Shown in pieces: positions 24,914-33,019 of a stretch of 64,000 nucleotides of DNA (the first letter of the stretch is position 1; every line of letters starts with the position of its first letter). The notes beneath the pieces are model-generated. The model was not told the origin of the DNA and searched no databases. It was given only the letters and a program-made list of their open reading frames with translations. Origin of the DNA: Aerococcus viridans (GTDB lineage: Bacteria > Bacillota > Bacilli > Lactobacillales > Aerococcaceae); the NCBI RefSeq assembly GCF_002871935.1, contig NZ_PNHQ01000003.1, forward strand, positions 62,001 to 126,000. Reading direction: 5' to 3'. The position numbers and the translations under genes were made by a program.

Positions 24914-25585
24914 TTAATCTCTGGCTTGAATAGCGAGGATAAGCCCCTCACTAAAGGCAATGGTCATGGTATTTTGGCCTGGTAAAAACTCATTTGAAAT
25001 CAAAGCCAAAGGTACGGGCATTTGATACTGATCTAAGGGATAGACAACATTTTCTAAACATAAATTCTTTACTGGCGTCATCGCAACAAAAGATAAATAT
25101 TTCATGTCTTTTAAACGATCAATTTGATATTGTCCTGGTCTTAAAAATGATACAGCATTATTTTCTTCAACCAAGTGAATACGATCAATAATGGATGCAA
25201 AGCGGTCTTGATAAATAAGCCATAAATTAGATAATAAATGGTCTACTCTCCCCCCTAGCATGCCAAAGAGATGGTATTCAGCCTGTGGATATAAGTCAGC
25301 AACTGTGCCCAAAGCATGTTCAGTGTCCGTTTCATCTTTCATTGGCGGCAACTTTTCAATTCTTTTGGCCTTATCTTCAACTTGTTTGAGGACGCTTTCT
25401 TCAATTGAATCAAAATCGCCTACTGCTAAGTCAATGGGGAGATTAAGGTCTAATAGTTGTTTAGCCCCTAAATCGACCCCAACAAAGACTGTTTCTGTAT
25501 CGTTAAGGGCTGCTTTTCTTTCTGCTATATAGGTTTTAAAATACGTTGGGTCAAAAGGACCAGACCCGATAAGATAAACTTGCAT
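24914..25585 (-). CDS. thiN: Thiamine pyrophosphokinase
   Basis: 223 residues. 'FVGVDLGAKQLLDLNLPIDL' and 'AVGDFDSIEES' form the ATP/Mg site, 'PPMKDETDTEHALGTVADLY' is the family core, 'LFGMLGGRVDHLLSNLWLI' completes the catalytic domain, and the C-terminal 'VYPLDQYQMPVPLALISNEF' is the thiamine-binding domain. It converts thiamine and ATP to thiamine diphosphate. Follows rpe in the conserved rsgA-rpe-thiN order. A ThiT-like thiamine transporter lies at 40400-41005, fitting reliance on imported thiamine. Confidence 0.93.
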   Translation of the reverse strand: MQVYLIGSGPFDPTYFKTYIAERKAALNDTETVFVGVDLGAKQLLDLNLPIDLAVGDFDSIEESVLKQVEDKAKRIEKLPPMKDETDTEHALGTVADLYPQAEYHLFGMLGGRVDHLLSNLWLIYQDRFASIIDRIHLVEENNAVSFLRPGQYQIDRLKDMKYLSFVAMTPVKNLCLENVVYPLDQYQMPVPLALISNEFLPGQNTMTIAFSEGLILAIQARD

Positions 25586-25635
25586 GGGCTCACTTCTTTC
25601 TAGTGCGGGCTTAATTAGATAAAAGCTAAATACAC

Positions 25636-26286
25636 CTATTTCAACGCCATTCTTAAAGCATCAATGGGTACTTTAACATCATCTTGATTGAAGATGTATG
25701 AACCAGCCACAAAGGCATCTACCCCTTTTTCGGCACAGATTTTAGCTGTCTCATCGTTAATGCCACCGTCCACTTCGATTAAGAATTTGGCATCATGGTC
25801 TGCTCTGAATGCATTTAATTCAACCATCTTATCAACAGTGGACGCGATAAATGATTGGCCACCAAATCCAGGATTGACAGTCATCACTAAAACCATGTCA
25901 ACATCTTTTAGAATGGGTACAATTGCCGATACTGGTGTGGCAGGATTAATGGCAACACCGGCCTTCATACCATGTTTGTGAATGGTTTGGATTAAGCCAT
26001 GTAAGTGGTTAGTGGCTTCATAATGAACCGTAAAGTAATCTGCCCCCGCATTAGCAAATGCTTCAACATATGCTTCAGGATGAGCGACCATTAAATGGCA
26101 ATCTAAGGTCATTTTTGTATTTGGTCGTAAGGCTTCAACGACACCAGCACCAAAAGTTAAATTGGGTACAAAATGGCCGTCCATTACATCAATATGGACC
26201 CAGTCAGCGCCAGCTTTTTCGATTCGATTTACTTCATCAATAAATTTACCAAAATCAGCAGATAAAATAGATGGTGCAATATACAT
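25636..26286 (-). CDS. rpe: Ribulose-phosphate 3-epimerase
   Basis: 216 residues from the ATG at 26286 (AGGA 6 nt upstream; the ATG at 26292 directly touches it). A TIM barrel with 'IAPSILSADFGKF', 'WVHIDVMDGHFVPNLTFGAG' (metal and catalytic Asp), 'DCHLMVAHPE', 'VLVMTVNPGFGGQSFI' and 'LIEVDGGINDET'. It interconverts ribulose-5-phosphate and xylulose-5-phosphate in the pentose phosphate pathway. Tightly linked to rsgA (15 bp). Confidence 0.95.
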   Translation of the reverse strand: MYIAPSILSADFGKFIDEVNRIEKAGADWVHIDVMDGHFVPNLTFGAGVVEALRPNTKMTLDCHLMVAHPEAYVEAFANAGADYFTVHYEATNHLHGLIQTIHKHGMKAGVAINPATPVSAIVPILKDVDMVLVMTVNPGFGGQSFIASTVDKMVELNAFRADHDAKFLIEVDGGINDETAKICAEKGVDAFVAGSYIFNQDDVKVPIDALRMALK

Positions 26287-26301
26287 GTACATTCCTACTT
26301 T

Positions 26302-27234
26302 CTAATATTTGGGTTTGGCATTGTCAATTTCTTGGAAGATTTGTAGATAAGAGTCATAGCGACTTTGTGCGATTTCACCAGCTTCTAAGGCGGCTTTCAC
26401 TGCACATTTAGGTTCTTGAATATGGGTGCACCCCCGAAACTTACATTGGTCTTGAATGGCCCGCATTTCTGGGAAGTAGTTAGATAGTAGCACTTTATCT
26501 AATTGGTCGATATCGATACTAGAGAATCCTGGTGTATCCGCTACTTTCCCTTCAAATATATCATGTAATTCGGTATGGCGGGTAGTATGACGACCGCGAC
26601 CAAGTGATGTGGAGATTTCCCCAGTTTCAATCGCTAAATCCGGTAATAAGCGGTTAAGTAGGGTCGATTTCCCAACCCCTGATTGTCCTACAACCACCAT
26701 TGTCCGGTTGGCAACAATTTCTTTTAATTGATTCAGATTTTCGTCTAGGTCGGTTGATAAGATCACTTGGTAACCAATTTCACGGTATATCTGAATAAAC
26801 TGGTTGATCCGCTCTTTATCCTCTTGACTAGCTTGGTCAGTTAAGTCCATTTTTGAGAAATAAAGAATCGGTTCAATGTTCTCTGACGCTAAATAAACTA
26901 AAAAACGGTCTAATAATTTTGGTTGTATCTGGGGTTCTGTAACAGATGCTACCAATAAGGCCACGTCCACATTAGCTACTGCTGGTCTTATCATTTGGCT
27001 ATAGCGTGGTAAGATTTTCATCACATAGCCTTCATGGGGATTTTCTGCTTGGAATTCCACAAAATCACCTACCAATGGTGTGGTTTGGGTATTTCTAAAT
27101 TGGCCACGTGCTCGTGTTGTATAAATTGCTTGGCTTTCTTTTTCTTCTACATAATAAAAACCAGATAGGGATTTAATAATTTGGCCGGTATAAGTTGGTG
27201 TATTGGATGGATTTTGTGTGGTTTGTTTCTTCAT
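26302..27234 (-). CDS. rsgA: Ribosome small-subunit GTPase RsgA
   Basis: 310 residues. An N-terminal OB fold ('GQIIKSLSGFYYVEEKES') is followed by the circularly permuted GTPase (order G4-G1-G3: 'YFSKMDLTDQ', 'VVVGQSGVGKSTLLNRLLP', 'VADTPGFSSID') and a C-terminal zinc knuckle 'CKFRGCTHIQEPKCAV'. It assists late 30S maturation and releases factors on GTP hydrolysis. First gene of the rsgA-rpe-thiN group, downstream of the Ser/Thr kinase operon with a 264-bp gap. Confidence 0.95.
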   Translation of the reverse strand: MKKQTTQNPSNTPTYTGQIIKSLSGFYYVEEKESQAIYTTRARGQFRNTQTTPLVGDFVEFQAENPHEGYVMKILPRYSQMIRPAVANVDVALLVASVTEPQIQPKLLDRFLVYLASENIEPILYFSKMDLTDQASQEDKERINQFIQIYREIGYQVILSTDLDENLNQLKEIVANRTMVVVGQSGVGKSTLLNRLLPDLAIETGEISTSLGRGRHTTRHTELHDIFEGKVADTPGFSSIDIDQLDKVLLSNYFPEMRAIQDQCKFRGCTHIQEPKCAVKAALEAGEIAQSRYDSYLQIFQEIDNAKPKY

Positions 27235-27498
27235 GCTTTGGAATAATACCTCCTTATTGGGTCAATTGTATATACCTTTAATCGCTATGAAATTTGTGTC
27301 TGGATACTTATGCCCTATTTTACCCCAAATTCCCTATAAAAAACACTCCAACACAATTTAAATCAGCAAATCTTAGTGATCTATAGTGAAATCAGCATCC
27401 AAACGCTTCTAGATTACTAAAATACTTTATCACTACATAATTCCAAAAAAGACGTAAACAATGATGTCTACGCCTTGCACTGATTGGTATTTGTCTTC

Positions 27499-29655
27499 CT
27501 AATCTTCTACATTTGAACTTTCACGTTGGCTAGATGATGAACTAGCACTTGATGATGAACTTGATGCTGAAGAACTTGAACTACTGTTAGATGATGAAGA
27601 TGAACTCTCATCATCATCTTCATCATTATCATCATTGGATGATGAGCTTCGAGATGAAGACGAAGTTGAAGAGCTTGATGAGCTTGATGAACTTGATACT
27701 GGTTCTGGTCCATCAGACATCACAATATATAATTCATCTCCTGCTACAAATTCCGTACCTGGTGTAATGGATTGGGAGATCATCACACCATCCGGTACCC
27801 ATCCTGAATATTGTGAATCAAATGAAACAATCAAACCATTTGATTCAGCATATTGTTGAATTGACGCTCTGTTCCAACCAGATAAATCAGCCATCGTAAA
27901 GGTTTCAACTCCAGCAGAAACCACAAAATTGATCGTTGTTTCACCAGGTATAACGGCTTCACCTTGTTCGATAGATTGACTCAAGATGTTGCCTGCTTCA
28001 ACGGAATCAGAGTAGTCTTCTTCTTGGGTGACGGTAAAACCTAAAGCTGTTAATTCTTTTTCAATTTTCGTAAATGGTTGCCCAGTATAATCCTTTACTT
28101 CATAAGGCTCAGGACCTTTGGAAATATTGACGTCAACTGCCGTATCATGTTTTACTTCTGTATTTGCTGATGGACTTGAATTGATCACACGACCAACTTC
28201 AACTTCTTCATCATAAACTTCCGTGACATCTCCTAAAACTAAATCTAAACTTTCTAAAGTTAAAGATGCCTCTTGCTCTGTCATACCCGCTAAGTCAGGT
28301 ACAGCAATATTACGACCGGCCATATAGTTAAAACCAAGGAAAGCAATTAAAATAAGTCCGACAATCACGCCAGCAATAATGGCAAGTGGTTTACGACTTT
28401 TCGGCTGTTTATGACTTGCTTTTCCAACTTTTTGATTCGATTGACTTGTTGGCTGGTTGCCATCGCCATTATCGCTACTATTCTCACTGGTGGTTGGAGA
28501 TGGTTCTGAGTGTAAATCATCAACACTACCTGTATTTTCAGCAGCTTTTGCCGTTCCTTGACCCGCTAAGGCAGCGCCAGCTAAACCAGCGCTCGCAGCC
28601 AAGCCACCCTTATCAGAAATATCATATTCATCTGAATCATCTAAAACAGTATCTTCATCATTTTCATCTGTCGTACCCGGATCTGTATCGTCATCAACTG
28701 CTTTTTCACCAGCTGCCAGTAACTGTTCTTCATCGGACTCTGCTAGACGCATTTGATTTTCGATATCTTCCTTGGCCATGACAATCGTTTCATTGGCCAT
28801 GTTAGCTGGGACGAATACGGGCTCATTCTTCCGGTTATCAGAAAAGACTGTTTCTAGGTCGTCGATCATTTCTTGTGCCGTTTGATAACGAGCAGATGGT
28901 TCTTTAGCTGTTGCTTTGGCCACTACATTCATTAGACTTTGCGGCACATCATCCCGGTAGGCTTCGATTGGTGGCAGTGGCTCTTGGAAATGTTTTAAGG
29001 CAATGGAGACAGCTGATTCACCGTCAAATGGCACACGACCTGTGAGCATTTCAAATAAAACCACACCTAATGCGTAAATATCTGAGAGACTGGTTGCCAT
29101 TGAACCACGTGCTTGCTCTGGTGATAGGTAATGAACAGAACCAATAATCGAATTGGTTTGGGTAATACTGGTTTCAGAAGTCACCATAGCAATCCCAAAG
29201 TCCATAATTTTAATTGTACCATCATGGTTGACCATAATATTTTGTGGTTTTAAATCCCGATGGACAATACCGATATTATGGGCAGCTTGGACCCCTGATA
29301 AGATTTGAATCATCAAGTTTTGGATAATATCTACTGGAATGGGATGATTTTCACGGATATAAGCTTTTAAGTCCAAACCGTCCACATATTCCATGACGAT
29401 AAACTTACCTTCTTCGTCTTCACCAACGTCAAATAAACTGACTACGTTTGGATGGTTTAATTCTGACACAGATAAGGCTTCACGCTCAAATCGTTTGGTG
29501 GCATCCATGGCATCTGTTTTCCCTACACGCAAGAACTTGATGGCTACATCACGCGCTAAAATAGGGTCGTAACCAAGGTATACATCCGCCATACCACCTG
29601 AACCAATATGGTTCACAATTTCATAGCGTTCATCAATGATTTGACCAGATTTCAT
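27499..29655 (-). CDS. pknB: PASTA-domain serine/threonine protein kinase
   Basis: 718 residues. Cytosolic kinase domain 10-270 with 'IGSGGMADVYLGYD' (P-loop), 'VAIKFL' (Lys), 'HRDLKPQN' and 'DFGIAMV' (catalytic and metal Asp). An acidic Asp/Glu-rich linker (about 305-350) and a basic juxtamembrane stretch come next, then one TM (about 427-447), three extracellular PASTA repeats (about 453-660) and an unusual Ser/Asp-rich tail of about 65 residues. It senses muropeptides/lipid II and phosphorylates division and wall targets. The stop of the phosphatase gene overlaps its ATG (TAATG). Confidence 0.95.
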   Translation of the reverse strand: MKSGQIIDERYEIVNHIGSGGMADVYLGYDPILARDVAIKFLRVGKTDAMDATKRFEREALSVSELNHPNVVSLFDVGEDEEGKFIVMEYVDGLDLKAYIRENHPIPVDIIQNLMIQILSGVQAAHNIGIVHRDLKPQNIMVNHDGTIKIMDFGIAMVTSETSITQTNSIIGSVHYLSPEQARGSMATSLSDIYALGVVLFEMLTGRVPFDGESAVSIALKHFQEPLPPIEAYRDDVPQSLMNVVAKATAKEPSARYQTAQEMIDDLETVFSDNRKNEPVFVPANMANETIVMAKEDIENQMRLAESDEEQLLAAGEKAVDDDTDPGTTDENDEDTVLDDSDEYDISDKGGLAASAGLAGAALAGQGTAKAAENTGSVDDLHSEPSPTTSENSSDNGDGNQPTSQSNQKVGKASHKQPKSRKPLAIIAGVIVGLILIAFLGFNYMAGRNIAVPDLAGMTEQEASLTLESLDLVLGDVTEVYDEEVEVGRVINSSPSANTEVKHDTAVDVNISKGPEPYEVKDYTGQPFTKIEKELTALGFTVTQEEDYSDSVEAGNILSQSIEQGEAVIPGETTINFVVSAGVETFTMADLSGWNRASIQQYAESNGLIVSFDSQYSGWVPDGVMISQSITPGTEFVAGDELYIVMSDGPEPVSSSSSSSSSSTSSSSRSSSSNDDNDEDDDESSSSSSNSSSSSSASSSSSSASSSSSQRESSNVED

Positions 29656-30458
29656 TAGATTTCACCTCTTTCATTTTTAATGTCATGTGCGTATGTTTCT
29701 TCCTGTTTTAAATTTGCTTGTATTCTATGTGCGACAACCACCGAAACATTGTCTCGGCCTCCATGGTCGTTGGCAAGCGCAATTAATTGATCTGCTTTTG
29801 CTTCAATAGTAAGACTTGTATCACTCAAAATAGTCAAAGCCTCTTTTTCCTCAATCATATCGGTTAAGCCGTCTGAACATAATAATAATGTTTCACCTAA
29901 TAAAAAGTCCACAACTTCAATATCTACTTCAACATCAGCAGCAATACCCACTGCCCGGGTCACGATATTCTTTTGCGGATGTACCTCTGCTTCTTCTTTC
30001 GTAATCATATCCATATCTAATAATTCTTGGACAAATGAATGGTCTTTAGTAATTTGTTTAAATGCATCCACTTGATGGATATAAATACGTGAATCCCCTA
30101 CATGGGCTAAAACCACTTGTGCCAAATCTTCTAATGGCACAGCTGCAACGATTGTTGTCCCCATACCTGATAAATCATGGTATTGGTTGGCTTTGTCAAA
30201 TATATGGGCATTGGCTGCCTTGATTTGGTCGGTTAACCAATCAGAAATGATATGGGCATCTGTCAAGTTTTCAGTGCTTTCCCAAGCATGTCCTACATGA
30301 TAAATAGCCATTTCGGAAGCAACATCTCCTGCATTATGACCACCCATCCCATCACAAAGTAATAAGATAGCTACTTGGTCTTGATTGTAAAAAACGCCCA
30401 CTTGGTCCTGATTTTGTTTTCGTTCAACACCGACATCAGTTTTGCTTGCGATTTCCAT
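29655..30458 (-). CDS. prpC: PP2C-family Ser/Thr protein phosphatase (Stp/PrpC)
   Basis: 267 residues, slightly longer than the usual ~245. PP2C motifs: 'KTDVGVERKQNQDQVGVF', 'LLLCDGMGGHNAGDVASEMA' (metal-binding Asp and Gly), 'VVLAHVGDSRIYI', 'ITKDHSFVQELLDMDMIT', 'LLLCSDGLTDMI' and 'GGRDNVSVVVA'. It reverses phosphorylation by the adjacent PASTA kinase. Sits in the rsmB-prpC-pknB operon as in other Firmicutes. Confidence 0.95.
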   Translation of the reverse strand: MEIASKTDVGVERKQNQDQVGVFYNQDQVAILLLCDGMGGHNAGDVASEMAIYHVGHAWESTENLTDAHIISDWLTDQIKAANAHIFDKANQYHDLSGMGTTIVAAVPLEDLAQVVLAHVGDSRIYIHQVDAFKQITKDHSFVQELLDMDMITKEEAEVHPQKNIVTRAVGIAADVEVDIEVVDFLLGETLLLCSDGLTDMIEEKEALTILSDTSLTIEAKADQLIALANDHGGRDNVSVVVAHRIQANLKQEETYAHDIKNERGEI

Positions 30459-30477
30459 GTATGCTCACTTTCCTTCG

Positions 30478-31926
30478 CTAGTTTTTTTCAAAGCTGGCGA
30501 TAAAGAAACCATCAGACATATAGGTATGCGGTAAGATTTCAATCGTTCCATCTTTACCTATTGACTGATCAAGATTATCTCGCCAATGTTTAAATGATTT
30601 CAATGTTAGGTCTGGATGTTGGTCTAAGATGGCTTTGACCACATCTTCATTTTCTTCTTTTGTAATTGTACATGTTGAATAGGTAATCACGCCACCCTTT
30701 TTCAATAAAGGTAATGCTTGATTCATAATTGTTACTTGAATGTCATGTAAGGCATCCAAATCTTGTAATGTTTTATGGTATTTCGTATCCGGTTTACGAC
30801 GGAATAGGCCAACACCTGAACATGGTGCGTCGATTAAAATCTTGTCAAAGCTTCTTGGTTCGCTACCATTCGCCCCGAAACGCTCTTGTAATTTTGTTGC
30901 ATCTTGGTGGAGAATTTCTACCTGGTCAGCTACCTGCATCCGGTCGACATTTTCTTGAATGAGTGGCAATTTATTTTCTGCTATATCACAAGCTATCACA
31001 TGACCAGTTTGGCCAACGGCTTCAGCGATTTGCACCGTCTTCCCGCCTGGTGCGGCGCAGGCATCTAAGACGGTTTCGCCTACTTGTGGGTTCAAAGCCT
31101 CTACATCCAGCAGTGCTGATTCATCTTGAATGGTGATTTCTCCGTTCATAAATAAGGATGAATGAGCTGGATTCCCCTTAAGTACCCGTAAGGCAAATGG
31201 TGATATGGGACTAGGTGATACTATATACCCTTCTCTTTCTAATATCTTTTGATACTCAGCCATCTTTTCGGTGTTTAAATGATTTAATCTATTATTTGCA
31301 CGTACCGTAATAAAAGGCGTTTGATTTAATGAATTTGCTAACTTCTCCGCTTCTACTAAACCAAAACGATCCACAAAGTAATCTACCCAAACAGGCGGTA
31401 ATGAAGCTTGTAGCGTTAAGCGTTCTTTGGGATCCGTTTTCGTATGAATAAAGTCAGCCATGGTTTCATAACGACGGGTAAAATTCCGTAAGACCCCATT
31501 GGCAAACTTAGCTAACGTTTGGTTGCCACGTTTTCGTACAATCCGTACTGCTTCGTCAACAACGGCATAATTTGGAATGTGATCTAAATAATACATCTGG
31601 TAAGCTGAGACCACTAACAATGACCAAAGCCATGGTTTCACCTTATTGGGTTTTGCCACAAAATCGCGTACAAAAGCATCTAATGTATAGTAATTTTGTA
31701 CGGAGCCATAAACCAAATTCGTATATAAATTCCGGTCTGTTTCGATTACAGCTTCAGACGTCAACACGCGATTGACTTCTTGGTTGATAAATTGGTTGTG
31801 ACGTATAATTTGATTCACTGATGCCATCGCTTGAAAACGTGCTGATAATTTTAAAGGGGTTTTATCCCCCTTGGTATGGTCTCCCTTACGTGCATCTGAC
31901 CCTGGTTGTGCTTGATTATTCGCCAT
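30478..31926 (-). CDS. rsmB: 16S rRNA m5C967 methyltransferase RsmB
   Basis: 482 residues. An N-terminal NusB-like RNA-binding domain (about 35-165) is followed by the SAM methyltransferase domain with 'VLDACAAPGGKTVQIAEAVG', 'ILIDAPCSGVGLFRRKPD' (helper Cys) and 'VITYSTCTITKEENEDVV' (nucleophile Cys). About 30 basic/polar extra residues lie at the N-terminus. Its start overlaps the fmt stop by 11 nt and GGAGG within fmt serves it, indicating translational coupling. Confidence 0.95.
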   Translation of the reverse strand: MANNQAQPGSDARKGDHTKGDKTPLKLSARFQAMASVNQIIRHNQFINQEVNRVLTSEAVIETDRNLYTNLVYGSVQNYYTLDAFVRDFVAKPNKVKPWLWSLLVVSAYQMYYLDHIPNYAVVDEAVRIVRKRGNQTLAKFANGVLRNFTRRYETMADFIHTKTDPKERLTLQASLPPVWVDYFVDRFGLVEAEKLANSLNQTPFITVRANNRLNHLNTEKMAEYQKILEREGYIVSPSPISPFALRVLKGNPAHSSLFMNGEITIQDESALLDVEALNPQVGETVLDACAAPGGKTVQIAEAVGQTGHVIACDIAENKLPLIQENVDRMQVADQVEILHQDATKLQERFGANGSEPRSFDKILIDAPCSGVGLFRRKPDTKYHKTLQDLDALHDIQVTIMNQALPLLKKGGVITYSTCTITKEENEDVVKAILDQHPDLTLKSFKHWRDNLDQSIGKDGTIEILPHTYMSDGFFIASFEKN

Positions 31927-32896
31927 CTGCTACCTCCACCTGGTCAAATGTATCACCAACTGTTAAATTCCCTGCACCACCATTAATAAATGAAGCCACA
32001 TCCATTTGTTTTTTACCTGCTGGTTGCAATTGCTCAATAGCTAAGACAGTTTGCTTACCAGTTGCTACCCAAAATTGCGCCGGTTTCTTTTGAATCTTAA
32101 TGATTGTACCTGGTTTCGCTTCACTCGTTTCTTCGTCAAGTGCTTTCACCTGCCAAATTTTCCAACGTTGACCATTCACCTTTGTATGGGCAACAGGCCA
32201 AGCATTAAAAGCGCGAACTTGGTTTTCTATTTGTCTCGCTTCTTGATGCCAATCGATTTGTTCTTGTTGGCTCGTAATATTTGGGGAAAAGGTCGCTTCT
32301 TCCTCAACTTGGGCCTGCGGTTCAATTTCACCGGCAAATAATTTCGGTAGTGTGTCGATTAATAGGTCTGTCCCTGCAAGTGACAATTTATCAAACATCG
32401 TGGCCACTGTGTCATCGCTTTCGATAGGTACGACTACCTGCGTTAAGATATCCCCTGCGTCCATTTTCTTCACCATCCGCATGATGGTAACGCCTGTTTC
32501 CTTATCCCCATTCCAAATGGCATAGTGAACTGGTGCACCACCACGGTATTTAGGTAATAATGATGCGTGAACATTTACCGCACCGTATTTTGGTGCATTT
32601 AAAATACTAGTTGGTAGAAATTGACCAAAAGCAGCCGTTACAATTAAATCGATGTTATCCGCTAATAGGTCTTTTACTTCTTGGTCTTGTCCAATTTTTT
32701 CTGGTTGATAAACGGGAATATGGTGTTTTAATGCAGCTTCTTTAACGGGTGACGGTGTTAATTTCCGTTTACGCCCTACTGGACGATCGGGCTGTGTCAC
32801 CACGGCCACCAATCCATATTCGTCCTTTTTTTCAACGAGTGCTTCTAATATATTTACTGAAAATGCGGGTGTCCCCATAAATACAATACGTTTCAA
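31916..32896 (-). CDS. fmt: Methionyl-tRNA formyltransferase
   Basis: 326 residues from a TTG start at 32896, with AAAGGAG 6 nt upstream; the longer frame adds 30 codons without a ribosome-binding site. N-terminal formyltransferase fold: 'RIVFMGTPAFSVNILEALVE', 'GAVNVHASLLPKYRGGAPVH' (catalytic His and the SLLPKYRG loop) and 'GVTIMRMVKKMDAGDILTQV'; the OB-fold tRNA-binding domain is C-terminal. It formylates initiator Met-tRNA. The partner def (peptide deformylase), normally just upstream, is not here. Confidence 0.95.
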   Translation of the reverse strand: MKRIVFMGTPAFSVNILEALVEKKDEYGLVAVVTQPDRPVGRKRKLTPSPVKEAALKHHIPVYQPEKIGQDQEVKDLLADNIDLIVTAAFGQFLPTSILNAPKYGAVNVHASLLPKYRGGAPVHYAIWNGDKETGVTIMRMVKKMDAGDILTQVVVPIESDDTVATMFDKLSLAGTDLLIDTLPKLFAGEIEPQAQVEEEATFSPNITSQQEQIDWHQEARQIENQVRAFNAWPVAHTKVNGQRWKIWQVKALDEETSEAKPGTIIKIQKKPAQFWVATGKQTVLAIEQLQPAGKKQMDVASFINGGAGNLTVGDTFDQVEVADGE

Positions 32897-33019
32897 ATGT
32901 GTCTCCTTTAAATAAATCCTGTGCTTTTGTCCTATTATACCATTATTTCTATACCAATATTTCAAGCTGAGATTTTCTCTGATCAACGTTAGATTTCGCT
33001 TGAAATTACTTGCCCTCTT

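Noticed and set aside
27540..27700. Possible CRISPR or tandem repeat array in GAT-rich DNA
   Set aside because: Irregular short trinucleotide runs encoding Ser/Asp, no spacers.
27507..27859. Overlapping Asp/Glu- and His-rich frames in the pknB tail
   Set aside because: They are shadows of the Ser/Asp repeat codons (GAT-rich) in pknB.
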